Origin: Corbicula japonica
Lineage: Eukaryota > Mollusca > Bivalvia > Venerida > Cyrenidae
Length of the DNA stretch: 64,000 nucleotides
Assembly: GCA_038501625.1 (NCBI GenBank)
Contig: JAZAYU010000262.1
Span: 496,001 to 560,000 of the forward strand
Direction: 5' to 3'
Positions 22,478-34,594 of this stretch are shown here, in pieces. Both the position numbers and the translations under genes were made by a program. A model generated the notes under the pieces. That model was not told the DNA's origin, did not search any database, and saw only the letters and a list, made by a program, of their open reading frames with translations. Each line of letters begins with the position of its first letter. Within the stretch, counting starts at the first letter, position 1.

Positions 22478-22697
22478 TAAAAAGGTGAAATATGCATATC
22501 AGGAATCGCCACATTCAGAAAAAACAGCCTCCCCACACAGTCAAGAAGAAGAGAGGGGGAGAGAGCATGGTTAATAAAATAATCAGTTTCAAAAAAGACA
22601 CCACTAACAATAAACAAAAATGAGAACCCGAGGGGTTACCGCCTTGGAACGGTCAGTGGCAAATCAAATTGCCACTGGGGGTTTAAACCAGGTTCTA
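22478..22697 (-). repeat. Pseudo-LTR: 220-bp 5'-truncated Naiad copy
   Basis: Identical to the 3' 220 bases of each unit (for example 9908..10127). It starts TAGAACCTGGTTTAAACC and ends CACCTTTTTA on the minus strand, abutting the 5' UTR of unit C. It carries the 9-bp hairpin at 22654..22677. Confidence 0.9.
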
Positions 22698-22955
22698 TTG
22701 TAGTTCATAATTATTTCCTCAAAGGTAAATCATGCGATGGATTGATTTGATATATCTACAGGAAATAACGTCATTATAACCACCAAATAACATATATTGA
22801 TAAATTCAAGTGACTATTTTTGCGTATTTAAATTTGTATATATACCTTAAGGTAAGATATCTGGTCATAGAAGCTTTGATTCGGCTGTTTCATTCTGCAT
22901 TGTGGAACATGATGTATGTCAGGTTTAATATCGTAAAGTTTATTATAGTTAGGCG

Positions 22956-23150
<195 letters not shown>

Positions 23151-23542
23151 GAAATGATTATGTTTCGAAAACATTTAATTTTTGACATACCTCTTTTTTG
23201 TCTCTTTGTTAGGTACAGGTATATTCATTTTATGTAAACATTTAGTTTTTTATCATTGTTTACGCTAAAGTTGTTTTATACTTGCGACCTTTTTCATTTG
23301 CTAGGTTATGCATAATGCCAATTTTCTTGTTCAGAGTATAATGTAATGTAAACTGCTATGTGGACGTAAGCATGTTTATAACGATGGCTGTGTCGTTTTC
23401 TTTGTCAAAAAATGTGAATATTGTTCATCGTCCTCTCCAAATGTTACTCTTAAATAAATTCAAGATTTACAAAATGCTGTGATTAAAATGAACAGAAAGT
23501 ACTATCTGTGTTTATTTGTTTCAGAATAAGGAAAAAACTGAA

Positions 23543-26500
23543 ATGGCAGAAACTGCAACAAAGAGTAAGTTCTTTCATATTTCATATTAAAGTGATTCAA
23601 TAAAAGTATATGCTGGATCTTTTCTTTAGACATTTTTGTGTTTGATTCTAACTAAAGTGGAATGACGAACCGTACAACAATTCAGGCTATTAAATGGCTT
23701 GAGTCGATATCAAACTTTCATCGACCAAAGGAAAATTATCAAAATCTCTCTAACGACAAAATGCGGTTCAATAAAGCTTAAAACAAATAAATTATTCAAG
23801 GGTTAAGAAATGTTTAAACAATTCAGAAAAAAACTAAATATCACAATTCCCTAAATTCCACGAAGTTAGCAGTACATCAGTAGAAGCATTAATTGTTGCT
23901 TGCAGTAATAGCAGTCATGGCAATAAGAACAGTAACAGCAGTAACAGAAGTAGTGCTGCTGGCAATAACAACACTAACAGCAGTAGTAGTGCTTGCAGTA
24001 ACAGCAGTGATAGCAGTAGCAGCAGTAATACTTCTGACAGTGACAACAGCAGCTGTACAGCAGTGCTACTGCTGGCAGTGCCATCAGTAACAGCAGGACT
24101 ACTGCTTGCAGTTACAGAAGAAACAACAGTTATACTGCTAACAGTCACAGTAGTAACATCAGTATATTCGACAGTAGCAGAAGTAACAGAGCTATTACTC
24201 GTGTTAATAAAATGAGTTTTACCTTCAGAATGAAAAGAAATAGTACAGTAACTGTAACTGTATACACTGCGAAAAGTTAGAGCAGTGAAAACGTCAGCAA
24301 ACAATCTTTGTCACAGATGGCACAAATAATATCGATGCTTCTATCAATACCATATGCAAAAGAAAATTTACTCCTTTAATTTAAACCAGGAGTAGCACCC
24401 TTCTAGCAGCATCACTGCAGGCAACAGCATTAATGCCAACACAACAATTGCATGACAACTTGAAATATGCATATCATGCATGGGGATGTATTGTGTAAGA
24501 ACAAATGCGTTCGATCTTTACTTAAAGAAAGTTACTTTACTTAGTGAAAGTCGATTCTACTTTCACTTTGAACCAGGAAGTAAGATTTCCTTGAATTTCT
24601 TGATACCCTAACATTATTTTGACAAATTGGCACTAAACATTGTAGACCAGCATATACTCATTTCAGGTATGAGTTTCTTTGGAATATTGTTCATGAATTT
24701 CAGAGTTCTCATGCAAACGGTTTTTCTTTTGTTTTAGTATGTGCAATTTCAGAGTTCTCATGCAAACGGTTTTTCTTTTGTTTTAGTATGTGCTTGGTAA
24801 TTAGAACATGAATTAGACTAAATTGAGCTTGCAAACATTTACTACATCCATAGCTAAATACATTTCTTTACTAAAATCTAGGTGGCAAAGTAATTCCCCC
24901 AAAATTCATTTTTGAAATTTTAGCTAGTTTTTGCCATTTGCAATGTTTGCGAACTCTTAAAGGGTGTACTTAAGGGAAAATACATGTTTCAGTCCACGTA
25001 AAAAAAACAGAAGGAATTGCGATGTTTATATACTCTTAATCGGATAAAAAGGCAACTTTGAAAGCCGACGAGCACCACAAACATGAAAATATTGCAGGCT
25101 CAGATTGATTGAGCCTGTTCATGGGCAGTAATGGAAACGCATATTAATGCCAACGCCGCCTAGCCCCGGGTTGAGAGCAACTCAATATTTACACCAAGAA
25201 ACAATACAATTTTGATCCAATAAACAATACAATTTTGATCCATCTCAAAAGATGGTATGCAAATGGCGGTGAACATGGAACCTTCAATGTGGTATTGTCA
25301 GATTAATACCATTCCATGTTCAGCGGCGTATAGTCCCCAGGTAAAAGAATGGGTTTGCCCTGATAGAATAGAATTTTGACAGGGGATCTGAGAATATAAA
25401 TCCTGCATATCACAGACAACGCCAAAGGCAAAATTTAAAAAGCAGGAATTATATCCTAAGGGTGATTGAACAATATCCGAACCTGTATAGGCTGGGATAT
25501 TGAAACCACCCATCTATAAACTGGCCGAAATATTTAAACAAAGGCAATTTTAGAAGTACTATTGACATATATAGTACAAAAATATCCTGCTCAACGACCT
25601 TCACAGGACGTAACTGATAACAGCACTGAATGTACGGGGAGACTTTTTTCATGTTAATCAGGACTTATTTTATTCCTCAGACTAAAACTATTTATTCAGA
25701 CCGCTATTTGACAACAGTGAGTAAGGGTGTTGCCATATTTGTTTTTTTGTGGTATTTTGTGGAAGTTTTTGTTTAATTTGAGGATCATATTAAATGCATA
25801 TTACAACAATTTTATTTATCTTTCAGATAATGAATGAAAAAAGTTCAATTATATTATTTTATAAAGTGTAAGTCTCGGTTGTCTCTTTTGTTATTGTTGA
25901 AGATACCCCGTACTCATAAACAATTATCAGTTGGCAATATTTACATCGGTGTTACATGCAAATAATAATAGTGTCATCAATATGAAGTGGACAAGTTATT
26001 AAGTACGCCATTAGCCATTGACAGCCGTTAGAAAAAATGATCGACTGTTCAGTTTTTGAGGTGCCCGGCTTGATCTTTAAATAGACACTGCCCCGGCCCC
26101 TGGGACGTTGAAATGCAAATAAAATGAAATTTTCCCGAAGGCCACAATCTGAAAACCCTCAATTGATTGCCTTTTGTAACTGCCAGCTATAGGAACGGTT
26201 TCTATTCGTTTTTATATATCTCATTAGCTCGCTTATTTCGTTCAGAAGTAAAACTTTGTGATGAAACAAGAGCAGAAAGTTCTTATGTTCCTTGCTTACA
26301 TCACGAATTTGCCTAACGCTGTAACATGTAACATGCATTTTCACTACTGCAATCAAACCGATCTGTTAATAGTGTAAGTTACAAACGTTTTTGTGCTAAT
26401 AATGCCAGCAGCAATATTGTTGTTACTGGTACTACTGTTGTAATGTTAACTTCCTAGACATTGAGCGAATTACTTTTTCTATTTTTATAATTTTAGTGTT

Positions 26501-29500
26501 CGACGACTGTTGATTTAAACTAGACTCATAGTGTTTACCCACAATGAGTTCATTTCTATACTAAATTATACTTTATTAAAGGATTTTGTTTCTAAAAGAA
26601 TCCAAATAACCCAGTAAATGATGTCTTCTTTGGTCAGTTGATTGTTTGTTTTTAAAAAAATTTACCTTCACAGATGCTTTGTTCTCTTCAAGTCTCGATA
26701 TCAATTCAACGTCTAATCTTATACCGCTGTAATGTTTTAGAGTATAAACATTTGAGGGTTGGTGTCACAGATGCAGGAATATTACATTTTCAATTGTAGT
26801 GAATAGTCAAGCACATCATCATTAGTACATAATTATCGTTTTTAAATTATAAATTCTTCTTTAAAGAGTTGCTATGACACACATTATTACGTATTTCCTC
26901 GTCACAAGAGCAAGATATTTCTTTTCTTTACTTGATAAATTGATATGATGTTAAAAAAAATATCACATAATAAACGTTTTAATTATTATTATCAATAATT
27001 GTGTATCTGACATCAATATGAGTGCTTAATCATATAAACCAATTTATAATGTCAGGTATTAGAGTCCAGTTTCAAGAAAATTCAGCTGTAAATGTAATTT
27101 TGTACAGGTATTTAAATATATTTGGACTTATCCACAAAATGAATTATTAAATAATATTAAACTAGCTTATGTCGAAAATAACTAGATGTGCTTAGCCTAG
27201 CACTTTACCTGTTTAGGAATCTAACGATGGCCTTGTTCGAAAGGACCTAGCTCAGTAGCAAAAAAAAACGGATAATAGTTTCTCTAAATTAGGAGAGTTG
27301 TCAGGAGCTTGCATTTCCAATATTTCTACTTCTCTTTTAAATCTGTACTCTTTTTTTCTGAATTCGATTACTTTCATCTCTGTTTTTATTTCCAATTTCA
27401 AATAAACAGCTTTGGATGTGTTGGTCCTATCTGAAAGCGTTGCATCATACAACTTCTTTGAAGCCTTCAAAACCCAATTCGGTGGTAAAATAAACATGAC
27501 ACAAATTACAATAGACGAATGGAACCAAAACATGGACAATAAAAAGCAGGGGCTTATCATTTGCGTTCAAGATTCAAGAATCAACGTAGATCTCAAACCG
27601 GTTAATAAATTGAAAGGTGAGTATTGTTTAATAAAATTTAGCGAATAAGATCATACACTGAAAGGAGGGTTTTAATTGTTCTCTTTGTAAAGTATAGTTG
27701 TTGTAAAGGACCATATCATATTATCAAAATCACGTTCAAACATCTTTTAACAATATCCGATGAAAATCATTAAGGGCTTGCCACACTCCTCCCAACTTCG
27801 TTCATCGATAAAAAGAAAATTCTCAAAATCTCAATAATGGCAAAATGCTGTTCAATGAAACTTTGCACAAATGAAAGTTACTAATGTATCTTTATTTTGC
27901 ACACAGTAAGACACGTTAGAAAAGTAAAGAAAAAAAGCTAGACCTAAAAATTCCTTAAAATTCTATTTACATAAATTCATAAAAACTAAGCGATACAAAA
28001 CATAATTTTAAATTCCCACGTGAGCGCAATGATACTGACAAGAAAATGTTGTGTACTTTGTAAAATATTTTCAGCTACTAAAAGAGAAATCAGTGATTGT
28101 TATCCGTTTACGCGACCAGGAAGCGACCGGGAAATTGAAGGTCAATCACACTTTTACTAATATCTCGTAAAGTTTAGTACATATGTAAGTCACGAGGACA
28201 CAATAAACTGTTGTCAGTATCATCTTACTCATGTGGGCATTAAAATGATGTTGTGTGTTGTTTAGTTTTTGTGAATTTATGTAAATAGTAGTTTAGGGAA
28301 TTTTTAGATCTCACTATTTATCTTTACTGTTCTAACTTGTCTTACCATCTGCAAAATAAAGATTCATTAAAAACATACATTTGTGCAAAATTTCATTTAA
28401 CGGCATTTTGCCATTATTGAGATTTTGATAATTTTCTTTTTATCGATAAACGAAGATGGGAGGAGTGTGGCAAGCCCTTAAAATCGATTCATAGATGGCA
28501 GATAAAACCTTTCATATACTGTTACCGAAATACAAAATTCAAAGAAACGGTAAATCGCATTGATAAGGCAATTAAAATTTTTGTGTTCGTGTCGGCGAGT
28601 TAAAATGTCGAGGTGACGAAATGCGTATTTGTTGGTGTTGGTGGGTCGAAATACACAGGAAACAAAACAAAACAAAAGGTCGAAAGCTACTTAATTGTCG
28701 AGGCGAAGAAACGAAGTAACGAAACATTGAGAAAGGCAAGATATGCGTAGCAGGAATGGTCGCATCTAAAAGACACTGCGTCCCCACAAAACCAAAAAGT
28801 AGAGAGAAAAAAAGAGCACGGTTTATAAATTGACCATTTTCAAAAAGAAAATACAAAGAATAAACAAAAATAAGAGGGGAATACACGAACTTTTATATTA
28901 ATCACTTTTCGTATTCAGTGGATACCAAAACTTCGTGTGGTCACCTCCTTTTTTTATATCTTCGTGTATTCGCCTCGAATGTCAAACGGCGAACACACGA
29001 CAGAAAACCAGTTTCGACCAATCTGCTTATTCGTTCTTTCGACCTGTCGACACAAACACACGATAGATGTGTAATTTCGCCCTTTCGTGTAATCGCCTTC
29101 CTATAAGCATGCGCATAACAATTATACAGTTGATGCTGACATCAAAGTAGATGTATAGCAGTTTATTGTCAGACAACTGTTCAGAAATATATCGCATAAA
29201 AATGTAATGTTATACAGTGTATTCCATCGTGACAGATTTTCAAGCCTTGGCACGTCCGTATCGGCATTAGTCGCACATGTATTTTACCTAATACTTACAA
29301 GCCTACTATATTTTTAATAGTAAAATACATCTTTTAAGAGATAGATCAGCTTGGGTTTTTACTTTGTTTTATTGATCTTGAATGAAAAAAGGTACACTAT
29401 CTACATGTACCTTACATCAGTCACAGTTAATTGTTCATTTAGCTTAACATAATAATAAGTTAACTTTGTTTACTTCCAACTGTTTTTTTTTTCTTTCATA

Positions 29501-29902
29501 GAGAACTATTTCTTATATAGATACCGAACGTTCTCAGGAAAAGGTAGGTATGAATATGAAAATAAAATATACTAAAGATTTGTTTTGGAATTAATAAAAT
29601 TTATAAAGTTGAGTAAAAATATGCGTAAATAATTATATGTTTTAGGGAGAACGTGTACTTTGGTGGTGTACGTTTATTGCGTCACATCAAAAAAACAACT
29701 CGGACTTACATCGTGTAAAGAGGAGCTGGAAGATGATTGTCCACCTTACGAAATAGTTGGAATGGGATTCGACGCACAAAAAAAGAAAATTTTCGATTGC
29801 AAACTAAATGATTCATCTAGTAACGCTATCATAGAATTTGCACACGAATATTCAAATATAAACAAAAAACGTTTGTTTGTCCTGATTGTTGGCCTTTTAA
29901 CA
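23543..29902 (+). CDS. Spliced gene of unknown function (four exons)
   Basis: Four exons join in one frame. Exon 1 is ATG 23543 to 23564 (MAETATK; donor A|GTAAGT). Exon 2 is 27410..27616 (acceptor AACAG, donor G|GTGAGT). Exon 3 is 29502..29543 (acceptor TTTCATAG, donor G|GTAGGT). Exon 4 is 29646..29902 (acceptor TTTTAG, donor ACA|GTAAGT). The first three introns are all phase 1, so frame is kept without adjustment, which is strong evidence that the gene is real. About 175 residues are predicted, no signal peptide. Exon 2 reads like an alpha/beta fold (DVLVLSE, then a helix, then GLIICVQD). Exon 4 (VGMGFDAQ ... IIEFAHEYSNINKKRLFVLIV) vaguely recalls the strand-helix-strand of caspase-like domains, but no catalytic residues are seen. 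I do not recognise the family. If the last donor is unused, the frame ends at 29995. Confidence 0.6.
23893..24190. repeat. Imperfect AGC/AAC trinucleotide repeat
   Basis: CAGTAACAGCAGTAGTAG-type triplet repeat inside intron 1 of the spliced gene. Val/Thr- and Leu/Ser-rich open frames on either strand come from the repeat. Confidence 0.85.
24696..24793. repeat. 49-bp exact tandem duplication
   Basis: Two adjacent copies starting AATTTCAGAGTTCTCATGC. Each ends near a TTTTGTTTTAG tract that resembles a splice acceptor, but no exon follows. Intronic. Confidence 0.9.
25047..25200. repeat. Dispersed repeat shared with 7978..8065 and 9690..9740
   Basis: AACTTTGAAAGCC ... AAATATTGCAGGCTC matches 7978..8065, and CGCCGCCTAGCC..GGGTTGAG matches 9690..9740. 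Here the two lie about 100 bases apart. Class unknown. Confidence 0.6.
25255..25655 (-). mobile_element. Diverged Naiad 5'-end relic
   Basis: ACCTTCAATGTGGTAT near 25280 matches 13935..13950 of the element's 5' UTR, and TGAATGTACGGGGAGAC near 25630 matches about 14034..14054. Order and orientation are those of a minus-strand Naiad. The 300 bases between differ. Confidence 0.5.
25656..27409. other. Intron 1 remainder; nothing seen
   Basis: AT-rich non-coding sequence upstream of exon 2, with no supported element. Confidence 0.4.
27768..28482. mobile_element. Fold-back DNA element with ~280-bp inverted repeats
   Basis: The ends are TTAAGGGCTTGCCACACTCC and its reverse complement. Inverted arms of about 280 bases (27768..~28045 and ~28205..28482) are roughly 85-90% alike by eye, around a ~160-base spacer. 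TTAA at each outer edge could be a TTAA target duplication. No transposase is present. It lies in intron 2 of the spliced gene. Confidence 0.8.
28565..29105. repeat. CGAA/ACACGA-type degenerate repeat flanking a Naiad relic
   Basis: GTCGAGGCGAAGAAACGAAG-like motifs on the left (28590..28730) and inverted TTCGTGTAATCGCC-like motifs on the right (28885..29105) bracket the Naiad relic. The open frames here are repeat-derived. Confidence 0.5.
28732..28878 (-). mobile_element. Diverged Naiad pseudo-LTR relic
   Basis: Aligns with the Naiad 3' end (9908..10060): AGGAAT..CGC, GCGTCCCCAC, AGAGAGAAAA..GAGCACGGTT, AATAAACAAAAATGAGA-like blocks in order. Minus orientation. Confidence 0.75.
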
Positions 29903-29995
29903 GTAAGTATTGTAATCAGAGAACTGCCACAAATTTTAGTATATCCTACTTTCATACCATACTATACCTTTTTCAATTTCGAATACTACGTGTAA

Positions 29996-30700
29996 GGTGC
30001 TTGGACAAAGACTTTATTGAAGAAAGTAAACACGATGTATTGAAGTTATAAATATTGTGAAAAAGCAACATATGCATATCAGGAATCGCCACACTCAACA
30101 TGTATTCACTGAAATTTATTTAAAGTAAAACTGAAAGAGTCATATTATTTTAAACATGTATCTGAAAGCGCAAACTCCTAAGAAGATTATTTAGAAGGCA
30201 TTCAAATTTGATTGAAATGCATCAAACCTGAGCATAGCTTGGAGATAATTACATGTTAAAAATAATGCAACCTCACACGGACTATTTCAGCAAATGACTG
30301 TCATAGGAATATAGCGCGACCAGTGTTTATATTTTTGAGGTGTGAGTCTCCGTAACAGCAGGACAGGAATACTAAGCATTAAGATTTCCCGAATCAGATT
30401 TCAAATTAATGTGAACAAAATATTCTTTTTGTAATTATGCTGTTTTCACAATAATCAATTTAACAAAGTTGAGTAAAGACAAGTGTAGGAAATAAAGTAT
30501 CCCACAACGTCAATCTCCAAATGCCTTGGATTGTAATATACTTTGGGAATCTATGTATCTAAATGCAAAACATTAAAGAAAAACATTTAAGCATATAACA
30601 TGTTAAGTTTGTTTAAAGCGACCTTGGATGCCGACTGACAATAACAGAACATCACAACGTAAATATATAATACGTTCTATGATATACATGATTGTGTACA
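29996..30700 (-). other. Short Naiad 3'-tip relic at 30058..30096; otherwise nothing
   Basis: CATATGCATATCAGGAATCG at about 30068 matches the 3' tip of the Naiad unit (9920..9945), minus orientation. The rest of the stretch is AT-rich with no supported gene. Confidence 0.55.
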
Positions 30701-31846
30701 CAGTAAAAACTCCCTAAACCTGTGACCTTCGGGACTGAAGAAAAAATCCGGTTTAGAGAGGATTCCGCTTTACAGAGGATTTATCTTCATCACCAAATTG
30801 GACTAGTGGTGTACTTATAAGTATGGTATATCGCATTTCTAAGTTTTACCCTAATGTATGCATTGACACCTTTGATAGATTCGTAATCATGAAAAAAAAG
30901 AAATATAATCCGACATTTTTAATTTATTTACTCATGTCGATATAAGTTTTCATTACAATATAGCTTTTGTATTAGTATGGAATTAACCCATATTCCCATT
31001 CTTTTTCGTTTAGTGGGAGGTTCAGACATTAACATTACTCATTAATTATATATAATATATTTAATTGATTATATATAAATGTGTCCAATTATGTTAAAAT
31101 TACATCATAAAAATTTGCAGTTGTTTAAACAACGAATTTAACAGACAATTATCTAATAATTGTCTACTCGACTCCTTTAATGTTACGTATGTTTACGCAA
31201 TAATTACCTTTAATATGCACGGCCCTAATCAAAACCTGTTGATGTTTGACACGTTTGACAATACACAAACCTCTGACTAGACAACAAGAGTTCATCACAT
31301 TCAATGGCAATTATCTCATATCCGGTTTTGGAGTTTTTTTTGCAGAGCAATTTGCAAATTAAACCGGAGAAATTAGAGAGCGGATCATTAGCTCAGTGGT
31401 TAGCGCGTCTGCCTCTGAGTCCAGGGATCGCTGGTTCGATCCCCCGCTACTCCAACTAAAATAACTAATATAGTCGTTTGGATGGGATTTAAAACCGAGG
31501 TCAAGTGTAGTGGTGCTATACACCGGGCACTTAAAAGAACCAGGGGCGATTCTGGAATTGGAGAGTCCTCTGTATCTTGCACTATCCTCCAAAAACCTAA
31601 AATGACTAACACTCTTCTGGAGGCGTCGCTCATATGGGCTTCCGGTAGCGACGATCAATAAATGGAAATATACACCAAAAAAAATAAAATCGAAAACTAA
31701 AGGCCGGTTTCCGGAATTCGGAGGTTCCGGTATTTGGAGGTTTTTGTTACAATAAAATAAGAAGGAAAAAATCGGGACCATGAAAATTTTGCGGTTTTCG
31801 GAGGATTCCGGATTATAGGGGATCCGGATTAGGGAGTTTTTACTGT
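30701..31846. mobile_element. Non-autonomous DNA transposon with 18-bp perfect TIRs
   Basis: ACAGTAAAAACTCCCTAA at 30701 is matched by its exact reverse complement ending at 31846. Subterminal TCCGGTTTAGAGAGGATTCC and GGAGGATTCCGGATTATAGG also mirror each other. CAGT-starting ends resemble pogo/Tigger-type elements. No transposase is visible. A SINE is nested inside. Confidence 0.75.
31379..31690 (+). mobile_element. tRNA-derived SINE nested in the TIR element
   Basis: ATTAGCTCAGTGGTTAGCGC (A-box) and TGGTTCGATCCCCC (B-box) form a clear tRNA-like head. A ~230-base body follows, ending ATACACC plus an A-rich tail. A different family from the one at 2848. Confidence 0.75.
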
Positions 31847-33698
31847 ATTATTTAAGTTGCAACTTAAACAATACGAACACAAGAAAGCCTAACTATGTAC
31901 CACACTTTTAAGGAAAACACATTCAAAGACATATTAAACAGAGCTTTCGAAAAAAATTATTTGGCGCTTTTAATTTAAGACCATGACTTTGTTTTATGAA
32001 AATTATTATTTTCGTCCGTCATTGGCGGCTGTCCAAGCGCTGAATGACAACATGGTTATATAACACCGAAAAATCCGCGTGCAATAGGGGAATTAGAATT
32101 CTTATTTATCTCGTTTTAACGCTGAAACGTGTAATATTATTTATCCGTGTAGTCCGTGTAGCAACGTTTAAATCATATAGAATTCCGTATTTAAAAGTTA
32201 TGCATTCCGTGCATCAGGATATATGTTCTATCATTTTTCATTAACGAGAGTCATTTATTTAAGAAAATATTATAGCTTTGTATTCTTTATTTAGATGTTA
32301 ATAAAAATGTCCGATTTTTAAGATTTTCAGTGTCGGCCTTAAGCTCGGATGCCAATGGATTAAAAAGGTAAATTTAAGCAAATAATATCAGTGGTAGTAC
32401 TTCTATTCGTAATAAAATTCATTAAGGACTTGAAAACACAATATAAATATAATATAAATTTCTGGTAGCCTGTCTGTACAATGCTTAAGACCTTCTGTAA
32501 ACAAAAAGCACATATTTGTCCCACTGACAGATTTAAAGAACAGTCACATTTATCCGTGAACAAAGACCTGCTTCAAAGATCTTTACCCAAGGTTATAAAC
32601 CAGTCGCCATTTGAGCCAATCAGATGCTTGAGATTTGAGACTGGTTTCCAATCTCAGTTTTATAACCTCCAGCCCATGTTGGTTTTTTGAAGACAGATTT
32701 GACTGTACTCTTACGTTTCAATACCTTTATCGTTCATGAAATCTTAACATTATGTTAATTGTGTTCACAACCACGTTAAGAATTCGAATGAAAATGTTTT
32801 GCAAAAAATCCAAGAGTACAATAAAATGGTGCTTACGTGAAGACGGTCGGATTGCGAGAAAAAAGATTTTCATTAATATCAATGTGTGTACATTTATAAA
32901 CTGGAATAAAATCTGCCATCCCGAAATGAAAAAGGCCGTGCAAAATAAAGTTAATTTACAAAATTATACAGAATACTGGTTTCTAAAGCATTAAAAGTAT
33001 TGGATATGTTATATGAAAAAAGTGTAAGTTTCTAAGCTGATTCCTTAAAACGTTGCAATACTTTAGATTTAATTTTGTTGTGAATAAACTTTCAGAAATA
33101 GCAAAAATTAAAAAATATTCTGTGATTTTATTGATCTCAATCCGCTATTGATTCAGTTTGGAAAAACCGGCTTCCGGGGAAATTCAAAACAGTTTTAGTT
33201 TTCTTCGTTTAAACTTATAGTATTTTTTATTTTACATGGTAATCATTTTGAAATAACCATACGCGTGTTGCGTGTGTGTGTGCGTGCGCGTGTGTGTATG
33301 CGTGTGTGTTTGTGAAATGTTTATTTTAGCAGATAACCGTTTAAAGCTCATTTGATGTGAGAACACCTTAGAAAAAAATTCATTTTTGTGTACTCTCATT
33401 AGACAATTGCCTGAAATCAATTAAATGGCAATTAAGGCGGTCTATCGAGTTGTGTAATTTTGAGGACTGGAAACATACATCAATCTTGACATTTTGGGAC
33501 AAGGTATCGCCAAATTATGTTCCCATTCGATAATCTGCATATGCAACTTGTGAAAGTTCTCTTATAGAATGAAATGATAAAATTTATAGGATATGATAGT
33601 TACAAAGATACAACCAAATGAAACTGTCATATTATTTCATATATTCATATTTTCGAGTGTTATCTTGTCATTAAAATGCCTTTAAATTTTGTTTATAG
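31847..33698. other. No gene supported; small TG microsatellite
   Basis: A (TG)n/(TGCG)n tract lies at 33266..33312. The open frame at 32752..32994 has no family match and no clear splice support. Confidence 0.4.
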
Positions 33699-33893
33699 AT
33701 TCGCCAACTTCTTCTATTCATTCTTCCAAAGAGAATGCGATGGTTTTGCAAGGGAAGCGTTGGTTGCGAAGAGTACAATTTATGTTTAGAAACGCCAAGA
33801 CAATGGATGACATCTTTATTAAACATTTTATGGAGATTTGTTGAGATAATGATAAGCTGTGTGGCAAAATTTAAACGTTTATGGACAAACTGA
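33699..33893 (+). CDS. Possible last exon of the upstream spliced gene
   Basis: A frame of 64 codons follows a TTTATAG acceptor and ends in TGA. Its phase (0) matches the exon 4 donor at 29902, so it could be the gene's next exon. The peptide (IRQLLLFILPKRMRWFCKGS...) is hydrophobic and basic and unlike any domain I know. It may be chance. Confidence 0.22.
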   Translation: MRQLLLFILPKRMRWFCKGSVGCEEYNLCLETPRQWMTSLLNILWRFVEIMISCVAKFKRLWTN

Positions 33894-33999
33894 TATGTAA
33901 ACATATCAAACGTCATGCATTCGGTATTTGTTATTTCTAATGCAAAAGTATGCTAAAAAGCCTTGCAATTCTGTTTTTTTCTCTTCTATAGTAAAGAGG

Positions 34000-34577
34000 G
34001 GAAAGACTTAAAGTCTAAAGAATGCTCCGTCTCAGGCTCCCATTATAAGAGTTTCGTACTACCCAAACAGGGCTCTTCTCAAGATCCAATCTCGGACCCA
34101 CCACCGTCTTTTTCCTCTTGGGGCTCTTTGTTGCTTTTTGCTCAGCTTCTTCCAACAACACCGCCAACATAAAGTCATGTTGAAGCCGGGCTTGTGCGGG
34201 TTATTTCTGCAGCATGGCCAATCTCAGATGTCTAGGTGCCAAAGGCATTGCGGTAGATTGACCATGCTAGGTAGGGTGGTAATTTTATACTACTTCTCCA
34301 AAAGAATATCCAATGGCCACGGGAGCAAGTTTCGTCTGCCGACCATCGCCCTGGCATCCCAAAATGTCTGTAAGATGACCGGCCAATAATCGTACGTTAT
34401 CTAACTCACAGCCTGGTCACCGGCCGAGCGTTGAAGGATGATCGGTGAAGGCTGTCTGATGTCCGGTTGATGGCCGGCCGGAAGTCGGTGCCACGCCGGT
34501 CAAAAAATGTTTGGGCAGTACGAAACTCTTATAATGGGAGCCTGAGACGGAGCATTCTTCAGACTTTAAGTCTTTCC
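34000..34577. mobile_element. MITE with 69-bp terminal inverted repeats
   Basis: 34000..34068 (GGAAAGACTTAAAGTC...) and 34509..34577 are reverse complements with two mismatches. The interior is clearly more GC-rich than its surroundings (several CCGGCC tracts). No coding sequence. It directly abuts the Harbinger relic. Confidence 0.85.
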
Positions 34578-34594
34578 TCCGCTAGGAGCCTTAG

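Larger units (their letters stand above)
9908..22697 (-). mobile_element. Naiad-type Penelope-like retroelement: three tandem units plus pseudo-LTR
   Basis: Three head-to-tail 4190-base units (14097..9908, 18287..14098, 22477..18288 on the minus strand) are preceded on the 5' side by a 220-base partial copy of the unit's 3' end (22697..22478). Unit order is 5' UTR (456 nt), one long ORF with four in-frame TGA codons, SECIS stem-loop, 3' UTR. Every stretch compared between units is identical. A 5'-truncated copy followed by full copies is the pseudo-LTR/tandem arrangement known for Penelope-like elements. Endonuclease before reverse transcriptase places it in the N-terminal-GIY-YIG (Naiad) clade. 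I find no clear target-site duplication: the flanks are GAAATTC on the left and TTGTAGT on the right. No canonical hammerhead core was found in the pseudo-LTR, as expected for Naiads. Confidence 0.93.

Noticed and set aside
9908..22697. CRISPR-like or satellite array
   Set aside because: The repeated unit is a complete 4.19-kb retroelement, not short repeats with spacers.
23893..24304. Leu/Ser- and Val/Thr-rich frames
   Set aside because: Product of an imperfect AGC/AAC triplet repeat within an intron.
32752..32994. Possible small gene or exon (Lys-rich 80-codon frame)
   Set aside because: No family resemblance and no convincing acceptor or donor; could be chance in AT-rich DNA.
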